Shown here: positions 58,194-64,000 of the stretch, in pieces
How positions within the stretch are numbered: the stretch's first letter is position 1
Layout of the letters: the number at the start of each line of letters is the position of its first letter
Assembly (NCBI RefSeq): GCF_003710815.1
Contig: NZ_RHHP01000003.1
Span: forward strand, 124,001 to 188,000
Direction of reading: 5' to 3'
From: Brevibacillus centrosporus
GTDB lineage: Bacteria > Bacillota > Bacilli > Brevibacillales > Brevibacillaceae
DNA length: 64,000 nt
Position numbers and translations under genes: made by a program
The notes under the pieces: generated by a model
Told to the model about the DNA's origin: nothing
Database searches by the model: none
The model's input: the letters and a program-made list of their open reading frames with translations, nothing else

Positions 58194-59813
58194 CTAGATT
58201 TCTACCAGGTTTTTGTTACCCCCGTTTTCATAGCATACCTCTCCGCCGATGATGGTCCTCTCAATCTTCGTGTTCAAAATTCCGTCGGCTTCGACCTTCA
58301 TCAGATCCTGCGAATAGACGGTCATGTCGGCAAACTTCCCTCGACTCAGGGTACCTTTGACCGTTTCCTCGTTGGTAGCGAGTGCGCCGCCATAGGTAAA
58401 AATGCGGAGAGCTTCTTCGATCGTCAGGTTTTGACCCGGGTTATAGCCCGCATGCGTCTCTTTCGGTGCACGGCGTGTAACCGCAGCGTGAATCCCGAGC
58501 AGTGGCTCCAACGGCTCTACTGGTGCATCTGAGCCCCCGGCACACATGATTCCTGCCTCCAGCATGGTCTTCCAAATATACGCTTGATCCGCTCTGCCTT
58601 GTCCAATACGATCAGCTACCCAAGGGAAATCGCCTACCACAAATCTCGGCTGGATATCGGCAATCATCGTAGGACGCTTCAGTCGAGCAAGCTGATCAGG
58701 ACGCAGGAGAGACGTGTGAATCATGCGATCCCGCAGCGCAACCGCAGGAAAGCGGTCCAAGGTATCCAGTACGTTGTCCAGCGCGAGGTCACCAATGGTA
58801 TGAACCGCGATGGGCATATTCGCTGCCCGAGCCTCGCGGAAGATCTCATAAAGCCTGGCGTTGTCGTGAATCTCACTGCCTACGTTGCCCGCATCATCTG
58901 TGTAAGGCGCGGATAGCAATGCCGTTCGGCCCCCAAAGCTGCCGTCCGCAAAGACTTTGACTGCACCGATTTGCAGCGTTTCATTACCGTACCCTGCGTA
59001 CATCCCCAGTTCCCGCACTCGCTGAATATGCGGATAGTAGATGAGCAGATTGCAGCGAAGTCTTTCCTGCTCCTGATTCAGCAGTTCATCGTACAGCTGC
59101 CAAGTCTGGTCGATGCCGCCAAAGGTGCGCAAATCCTCTGTATGTACGCCAGTCAAACCAGTACGAATCGCGTAACGAATGGCTTCTCGCAGGGAGTCCT
59201 TGTACTGCCGATAGGTAGGCTCTGGGATATGTCGCTCGATAATCTCCGCAGCGGTTTCCAGCAGCATGCCTGTCGGCCGCTTCGTCTGAGGATCCAAGAC
59301 GACCGTTCCTCCAGACGGAATTTCCATTTCAGGAGAATACCCAGCAATCTCAAGCGCTTTGCTGTTCACCATATCGACGTGACCGCACACCCTCGTGAGG
59401 ATAACCGGCCAGTGAGGGGCTACCCGATCCAGCTCCTCGATAGTAGGCATACCGCCCTCGGTAAAGCGGTTCTCGTCCCAACCTCTTCCCTGAATCCACC
59501 CATTCACTGGTGTTTCGTCTGCCTTCTCTTTGATTGCCTGGAGCAGTTGATCCTTTGTCGTGATCGATCCGAGATCCATCGTCATCATCTTCGTCGCAAT
59601 GGAAGACAGGTGCAGATGGCTGTCAATCAGACCTGGCGTAACCATGCTTCCGCCAAGATCCTTCACCGCCGCATCGGCACGCCCCCACTGCAAAAGCATG
59701 TCACTGTGGCTTCCCAAATCGATGATTCTTCCATTTCGCACAACCACTGCCTCGACTGTCGGCTGATTCTGGTCAAACGTGTAAAAGCGGCCATTCGTAT
59801 AGATCGTTGTCAT
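58194..59813 (-). CDS. Amidohydrolase, YtcJ-type
   Basis: This 539-residue metal-dependent hydrolase of the amidohydrolase_3 group has the metal-binding HxH in VTPGLIDSHLHLSS near residue 65, CGHVDMVNSKALEIAGY near 145, PIAVHTIGDLALDNVLD near 335 and AGGSDAPVEPLEPLLGI near 455. The C-terminal strand KFADMTVYSQDLMKVE is typical. YtcJ-like enzymes hydrolyse amide or related bonds in unknown small substrates. ATG 59813 overlaps the stop of the second amidohydrolase (ATGA). The pair lies downstream of an amino-acid-type ABC importer, so they probably process the imported compound. Confidence 0.9.
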   Translation of the reverse strand: MTTIYTNGRFYTFDQNQPTVEAVVVRNGRIIDLGSHSDMLLQWGRADAAVKDLGGSMVTPGLIDSHLHLSSIATKMMTMDLGSITTKDQLLQAIKEKADETPVNGWIQGRGWDENRFTEGGMPTIEELDRVAPHWPVILTRVCGHVDMVNSKALEIAGYSPEMEIPSGGTVVLDPQTKRPTGMLLETAAEIIERHIPEPTYRQYKDSLREAIRYAIRTGLTGVHTEDLRTFGGIDQTWQLYDELLNQEQERLRCNLLIYYPHIQRVRELGMYAGYGNETLQIGAVKVFADGSFGGRTALLSAPYTDDAGNVGSEIHDNARLYEIFREARAANMPIAVHTIGDLALDNVLDTLDRFPAVALRDRMIHTSLLRPDQLARLKRPTMIADIQPRFVVGDFPWVADRIGQGRADQAYIWKTMLEAGIMCAGGSDAPVEPLEPLLGIHAAVTRRAPKETHAGYNPGQNLTIEEALRIFTYGGALATNEETVKGTLSRGKFADMTVYSQDLMKVEADGILNTKIERTIIGGEVCYENGGNKNLVEI

Positions 59814-61237
59814 AGATATCCGTCCTCCATCATTTGATAAACATCGCTGTGCGCCTCCACAATATCGTCTCGGGAGCGCATGCTGATCTGCACAGCTGCT
59901 TCCTGTGCTTGTCGAATCGCTTCCTTTTCGTCTATCGTCAGCAGCTTGCGGTCCTCCATGATGATTTGCCCATCGATGAGGACCGTCTCCACCTCGCTGC
60001 CTTTCGCCGAATATACGAGATTGGGTACGATATTGCGGATTGGATTGGTATAAACGGGGCTAAGACTCGGATCCTGTAAATTGATAAGGAGAAGATCGGC
60101 TTTTTTCCCTTTTTTCAAGCTGCCGATTTCATGCGCCAGACCGATCGCTTTGGCGGATTCGATCGTTGCCAGTCTCAAGGAAAGCCATGCCGGAAACACC
60201 CGGGGATCGGATCGTTTCACTTTATTTAAAATAGCAGCGAACTTCATTTCATTGAACATATTGTTGCAGTTGTTTCCGGGCGCCTGATCCGAGCCAAGTG
60301 CTGCTTGACCTCCTGCCTCCAGAAAGTCCATGATAGGTGGGACCAGTCCATCAATGATCCCGATACTGCCTGCGCAGTAGATCATCGATGCACCGCGTCT
60401 GGCTACCAGCTGCGTCTCTTCCACAGTGGCCTCCGTCAGATGCACCGCCATCAGGCGAGAATCCAGATAGCCAAGCTCATCGAGATACGGGATGGAACGT
60501 TTGCCGTACCGCTTGACCATCTGATTGATTTCGCGGTCACCCTGCGCCACGTGCATATGGATGCGCGTATCATACTTTTCTGCCAATGCTTTGACTTCCA
60601 GTAGCAGCTCCGTACTCATCATGTCTGGTCCCTGCGGCCCAAACAGCACCGTGATCCGCCCGTTTTCCTGCCCATGCCATTCCTCGAACAGCCGAATATT
60701 GTCCTGCAGTCTCTGTCCCCCTAGCCCTCTGTCAAAGGGATACAGCTCCCCGACCGGATTTTTCCCGATGTCATTCGGCAGCTCGTTGACCGTTTCCGCT
60801 ACTCTGGCTCGTGCCCCTACTTTGGCGTAATGCTGTACGATCCGGTTCATACCGTAATCATAGTCGCAAAACGTCGTCGTCCCGGACTTGATTCCTTCGA
60901 TGATCGTCACCAGAGAGCCGGCGAGTGACTCTTCCTGGGTCGTATTTTTCTTGAACGGCCACAAGCCTTTCTGCATCCAATGCGACATATCCTGAGCCAT
61001 TCCTCTGTAAATGGAAATGCCGCTGTGAATGTGTGCGTCAATTAATCCGGGCATGACGAGCTTTCCCTTTGCTTCTATCACTCGATCTGCCTGATAGCCT
61101 GCAAGAATTTCCTCTGTTGTTCCTACATCGAGAATCGTGTCGCCTTTTACAGCGACCGCCCCGTTCTCGATCATCCCGACACCCTTGCCCTCCATCGTCA
61201 TGACATACGCATGAGAAATGATCAAATCCGCTTTCAC
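59810..61237 (-). CDS. Amidohydrolase of the chlorohydrolase/deaminase (TrzN/SAH-deaminase) group
   Basis: About 475 residues. Metal ligands are visible in VMPGLIDAHIHSGISIYRG (near residue 65), RIHMHVAQGDREI (near 228), LMAVHLTEATVEE (near 265) and LGSDQAPGNNCNNMF (near 318), as in zinc deaminases acting on purine- or triazine-like rings. The beta-sandwich tail LKKGKKADLLLINL is typical. The usual APHxPYT block and the hydrolase substrate residues differ, so the substrate is open. The start is GTG 61237, seven bases after AAAGGAGG; a GTG two codons earlier abuts the site. It lies 33 bp after the ABC ATPase gene. Confidence 0.9.
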   Translation of the reverse strand: MKADLIISHAYVMTMEGKGVGMIENGAVAVKGDTILDVGTTEEILAGYQADRVIEAKGKLVMPGLIDAHIHSGISIYRGMAQDMSHWMQKGLWPFKKNTTQEESLAGSLVTIIEGIKSGTTTFCDYDYGMNRIVQHYAKVGARARVAETVNELPNDIGKNPVGELYPFDRGLGGQRLQDNIRLFEEWHGQENGRITVLFGPQGPDMMSTELLLEVKALAEKYDTRIHMHVAQGDREINQMVKRYGKRSIPYLDELGYLDSRLMAVHLTEATVEETQLVARRGASMIYCAGSIGIIDGLVPPIMDFLEAGGQAALGSDQAPGNNCNNMFNEMKFAAILNKVKRSDPRVFPAWLSLRLATIESAKAIGLAHEIGSLKKGKKADLLLINLQDPSLSPVYTNPIRNIVPNLVYSAKGSEVETVLIDGQIIMEDRKLLTIDEKEAIRQAQEAAVQISMRSRDDIVEAHSDVYQMMEDGYL

Positions 61238-61270
61238 ATCCACGCCTCCTTTTTCTCGAACGCAGAAAGT

Positions 61271-61999
61271 CTAATGATTGAGTACTTTGGAAAGGAAATC
61301 CTTTGCACGCTCGGTCTTAGGATGGGTAAAAAACTGTTCAGGTGGTGCCACTTCCACGATCGCTCCATCCGCCATGAATACGATCTGATTGCAAATTTCC
61401 CGGGCAAACCCCATCTCGTGCGTCACGACCACCATCGTCATTCCGGTAGATGCCAAGCTCCTCATCGCATCCAACACTTCTTTGATCATCTCGGGATCGA
61501 GAGCAGACGTCGGTTCGTCAAACAGCATCACTTTTGGATCCATCGCCAATGCCCGCGCGATCGCCACACGCTGCTGCTGCCCACCTGACAGCTGGCTCGG
61601 ATACGAACCGAACTTCTCGCCCAAGCCGAGCGAGGTTAGCAGCTTTTTCGCCTTTTCCTCCGCCTGATCCTTGGGAACCTTCTTGACCTGGACCGGAGCG
61701 ATGGAGACGTTTTCAACAGCAGTCAAATGCGGGTACAAATTGAATGACTGGAAGACAAAGCCGATGTCCGAACGCAGCTGGTTGATATTCGTCTTTTTTT
61801 CATGGACAGAAATTCCGTCCACGATGATCTCGCCCGTCTGAATCGACTCCAATGCATTTATGCTGCGAATGAGTGTGCTCTTTCCCGCTCCACTCGGTCC
61901 GATCAGTGCAAAGACATGCGATTCCGGCACCTCTAAATCGATGTTTTTCAATACCTGCACACTGCCGAAGCTTTTATTTACCTGTTTAATCTGAATCAC
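61271..61999 (-). CDS. Amino-acid ABC transporter ATP-binding protein (GlnQ type)
   Basis: This 242-residue ABC ATPase has Walker [21 protein letters not shown]-loop [17 protein letters not shown], signature [16 protein letters not shown], Walker [15 protein letters not shown] and switch [13 protein letters not shown]. This is the polar amino-acid uptake subfamily. The start is GTG 61999, with GGAGGCCCGCCA upstream. It is encoded between the permease (37 bp) and the amidohydrolase genes and energises uptake of their probable substrate. Confidence 0.93.
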   Translation of the reverse strand: MIQIKQVNKSFGSVQVLKNIDLEVPESHVFALIGPSGAGKSTLIRSINALESIQTGEIIVDGISVHEKKTNINQLRSDIGFVFQSFNLYPHLTAVENVSIAPVQVKKVPKDQAEEKAKKLLTSLGLGEKFGSYPSQLSGGQQQRVAIARALAMDPKVMLFDEPTSALDPEMIKEVLDAMRSLASTGMTMVVVTHEMGFAREICNQIVFMADGAIVEVAPPEQFFTHPKTERAKDFLSKVLNH

Positions 62000-62036
62000 T
62001 GGCGGGCCTCCTTCTTACGTTGATCGTACGGTTTCC

Positions 62037-62690
62037 CTATTCGGACACCCGGTATCTCCGCTCAAATGCACGAATGACTTGAGACAGAAAAAAGGTAATG
62101 CAGAAGTACATGATGGCAACGAAGCTCCATACTTCCAAAGATCGAAAAGACGTAGAAACGAGATTCTTGGCTACCAGCGTCAGGTCCACTACGGAAATGA
62201 CGGAGACGAGCGAGGAGTCCTTGATCAGCGTAATGAACTGAGAGGCCATAGGCGGCAAAACTTTGCGCATTGCCTGCGGAAGCACGATAAAGCGCATCGC
62301 CTGCACGTAGGACATGCCCGAAGAACGTGCCGCCTCCATCTGACCGCGCGGTACCGCTTGGATACCCGCACGGACGATTTCTGCAATAAACGCTGCCGAG
62401 AAAAGACCTAATCCCATAACTCCTGACAGGAATGGTCCCAGCTTCAGCCATTTGCCTAGCACAAAGTAAATCCAGAACAACAAGACAAGCAAGGGAACCC
62501 CGCGTACGAATTCCACATAGCTGACAGCCAAAAACGATAAAATGCGATTGCGCGAAATACGGAGCAATCCCAAAAGAATCCCAATCGGAATACTGACAAC
62601 CAATGCGCATGCGGATAATTGCAGCGTCAGCCACAATCCGTCCATTAATAAACCAATATTTTGAGGAATCACGTCCCAAGCGCTACCCAT
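62037..62690 (-). CDS. Amino-acid ABC transporter permease (HisM/GlnP type)
   Basis: This 217-residue membrane protein has about five helices. The cytoplasmic EAA loop is AARSSGMSYVQAMRFIVLPQAMR near residue 125, and SYVEFVRGVPLLVLLFWIYF near 58 is typical of the His/Glu/Gln/Arg permease family. A single permease gene suggests a homodimer. I use ATG 62690, ten bases after GGAGG; a TTG nine bases upstream is too close. It lies between the binding-protein and ATPase genes. Confidence 0.92.
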   Translation of the reverse strand: MGSAWDVIPQNIGLLMDGLWLTLQLSACALVVSIPIGILLGLLRISRNRILSFLAVSYVEFVRGVPLLVLLFWIYFVLGKWLKLGPFLSGVMGLGLFSAAFIAEIVRAGIQAVPRGQMEAARSSGMSYVQAMRFIVLPQAMRKVLPPMASQFITLIKDSSLVSVISVVDLTLVAKNLVSTSFRSLEVWSFVAIMYFCITFFLSQVIRAFERRYRVSE

Positions 62691-62741
62691 GTTGAGCAAG
62701 CCTCCTTCTGTACGGCCTTATTTGGTAGTAGGAGCGGGTAG

Positions 62742-63563
62742 CTACTGCTGCTGCACCTGATTGATCCAATCGTTGGATTTGAACCATTTTGTCGTCGATG
62801 CCTGATCATCCAATCCGTTGCGGTACGATGCCAGGAAGGAGTTTACCCACTGGATTGTCGCTTGATCGTTCAGAGGCAGAGCGATTCCCAGGTTTTCGGA
62901 AGACAGGATCTCATATACGCCGCGGACCGAATCGCTGTTCATCATTTCAAAGACGCGAACACCGGGCTCGTCAAAAATCAGGGCATCTGCCTGTCCCTGC
63001 TTCACTGCCAAAGCTGCGTTTGTAAAGCCGTCAAAATCCATGACCTGTGCATTCTTAAATAGCTGCTTGGCGAGTAAAGAGCCAGTCGACCCTTGTCCGA
63101 CGGCAATCTTTTTGCCTGCCTGATCGAGCTCCTGCCAGCTTTTTGTCGTCGTATCCTTCTTTGGCACCATCACGACCTGCCCCGACGAGTAGTACGGATC
63201 GGAGAAGCTGACGGCTAGAGCACGGTCTCCGCGAATCGTCATGCCGGAAATGACCATGTCGATGTCACCTGTCTGCAAAGCAGGAATCAAGCCGCCGAAA
63301 TCAGTAAAATCTTTAAATTCCACTTCAACCTTTAACGCGTTTGCAATCGCAGTCCCCAAATCCATGTCATACCCAACGAATTTGCCGTCTTTATCTTTCA
63401 TTTCGAACGGAAAGTAACCACTGGAAGTACCAATAACAAGCTTTTTCTTGTCCAGCACCTTTTGAATCGTGGATGGCCCGCTCACTGTGCCTCCCGCTTC
63501 CTGCGAACATCCCGTTACGATCGCGAGCAATAATGCCAACCATAAAAACGCCCATTTCTTCAT
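62742..63563 (-). CDS. Amino-acid-type ABC transporter substrate-binding lipoprotein
   Basis: This 273-residue extracellular lipoprotein has signal peptide KKWAFLWLALLLAIVTGC with lipobox VTGCS (Cys about residue 19) and an SBP_bac_3 body (GTSSGYFPFEMKDKDGKFVGYDMDLG in two blocks, GDIDMVISGMTI, KIAVGQGSTGSLLAK). It binds polar amino acids or related compounds for the downstream permease. ATG 63563 follows AGGGGGTAAAGAG. It is the first gene of a five-gene operon that ends with two amidohydrolases. The ligand might be an amino-acid derivative with a cyclic or amide group; this is inferred from the hydrolases. Confidence 0.92.
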   Translation of the reverse strand: MKKWAFLWLALLLAIVTGCSQEAGGTVSGPSTIQKVLDKKKLVIGTSSGYFPFEMKDKDGKFVGYDMDLGTAIANALKVEVEFKDFTDFGGLIPALQTGDIDMVISGMTIRGDRALAVSFSDPYYSSGQVVMVPKKDTTTKSWQELDQAGKKIAVGQGSTGSLLAKQLFKNAQVMDFDGFTNAALAVKQGQADALIFDEPGVRVFEMMNSDSVRGVYEILSSENLGIALPLNDQATIQWVNSFLASYRNGLDDQASTTKWFKSNDWINQVQQQ

Positions 63564-63600
63564 CTCTTTACCCCCTGGATTTGTTTTTTTGTTCCTTTTG

Positions 63601-63617
63601 TTGTAAATCAATTACAA
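63601..63617 (-). promoter_or_regulatory. Palindrome upstream of the ABC/amidohydrolase operon
   Basis: TTGTAA-ATCAA-TTACAA is a perfect palindrome 38 bp before the binding-protein start, just downstream of a possible promoter (TTGGCT, 17 bp, TATTTT on the minus strand). Its position suits a repressor. It resembles but does not match the GlnR/TnrA site, which needs two more central bases. Confidence 0.4.
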
Positions 63618-63947
63618 AATAATAGAGCTATTTATATAAGCCAACTGGTGCTGGGTTATATACTTCATCCGAAAATGTTGTGTTTAGACAAGGGTGAGAT
63701 AGCGAATGAATGAGAAGAACCGATTGGCGGACGCCGTGCGGTAAGTTGTGAGGTCTGGATGGATGTCTGTCGGAGGTTACTATCGATATATTCATGATAT
63801 TTTATCTATAGGCGACTAAGCAAGAATACCATTCTGAATATAAAGAATATTGATGAATTGCGCAATTTTCTATAACATTTCCATATCAAGAAATATCTAC
63901 CGAGGAAGAATCGTTGACTAGCATCGGAAATGAATGCAGGAAAAATC

Positions 63948-63986
63948 ACGGCGGTTTTAGACCTAAAGCTCGATCCAAAACCGCCG
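63948..63986 (-). terminator. Hairpin, probably terminator of a gene beyond the right edge
   Basis: CGGCGGTTTT and AAAACCGCCG form a 10-bp stem, followed on the minus strand by TGATTTTTCC. The stretch 63618-63947 shows only AT-rich sequence and no convincing gene. Confidence 0.6.
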
Positions 63987-64000
63987 TACGACATTTCCAT

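Noticed and set aside
62062..62679. 205-codon frame overlapping the amino-acid permease
   Set aside because: Same strand, different frame; the overlapping frame has the full permease motif set and a good ribosome binding site.
63601..63617. Genuine GlnR/TnrA box
   Set aside because: The centre between TGTAA and TTACA has five bases instead of the seven needed by the consensus.
63806..64000. 64-codon minus-strand frame reaching the right edge
   Set aside because: It overlaps a clear hairpin terminator, has no ribosome binding site and a composition unlike coding sequence.

Overview
The window looks like chromosome from an endospore-forming member of the Paenibacillaceae, most likely Brevibacillus. 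The evidence is a germinant-receptor operon (GerA/GerC/GerB type plus a small D-type subunit), Firmicutes-style AGGAGG ribosome binding sites with frequent GTG/TTG starts, a cobalt-early B12 pathway of the Bacillus megaterium type (CbiX with a His-rich tail, CbiH with an Fe-S extension, fused CbiET), an anti-TRAP homologue and a bacillithiol-era gene set. No rRNA, tRNA, prophage or CRISPR array was seen.

Left part (1-10.4 kb): a minus-strand operon with an XRE-cupin regulator, hydantoinase/oxoprolinase subunits HyuA and HyuB, and a partial racemase cut by the window edge. It is followed by a LysE-type exporter, a very basic glycosyltransferase-like protein, a large hybrid sensor kinase (7TMR-DISM type) broken by an internal deletion and a frameshift, and a B3/B4-domain protein.

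Central part (10.5-32.1 kb): one long minus-strand cobalamin operon, read cobO-cobD-cobU-cobS-cobC-cbiB-cbiH-cbiX-cbiJ-cbiC-cbiD-cbiET-cbiL-cbiF-cbiG-cbiA-cbiP-cobT-cobA-sirC. It has a promoter, an adenosylcobalamin riboswitch and a leader terminator upstream, and most junctions are ATGA-type overlaps. An IS607-family element (intact tnpB, decayed serine-recombinase tnpA) sits between cbiP and cobT. It separates the last three genes from the riboswitch-controlled part. No cobalt transporter and no bluB are in the window.

32.4-36.4 kb: a gerA-type germinant receptor operon with a fourth small membrane gene. 36.5-38.5 kb: a MEDS-PAS histidine kinase, then a convergent small anti-TRAP (RtpA) homologue. 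38.7-45.4 kb: a Ddp-like operon, with a D-Ala-D-Ala dipeptidase, a complete oligopeptide-type ABC transporter and an XRE-cupin regulator. This layout resembles E. coli ddpXABCDF. A 2-Cys peroxiredoxin follows.

46-51.8 kb: accessory genes, including an SDR protein without the YxxxK catalytic pair, a 5'-truncated cytochrome P450, a divergent TetR regulator, a UPF0316 membrane protein, a DUF3817 membrane protein and a DHA2-family exporter. 51.9-56.5 kb: a tyrosine/homogentisate catabolic operon (hppD, an unknown gene, fahA, hmgA). The usual maleylacetoacetate isomerase is absent and an uncharacterised gene occupies that place. 56.7-58 kb: a YuzB-like protein and a short FAD oxidoreductase. 58.2-63.6 kb: two amidohydrolases and a polar-amino-acid-type ABC transporter. 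The right end shows only a hairpin that probably terminates a gene beyond the window.
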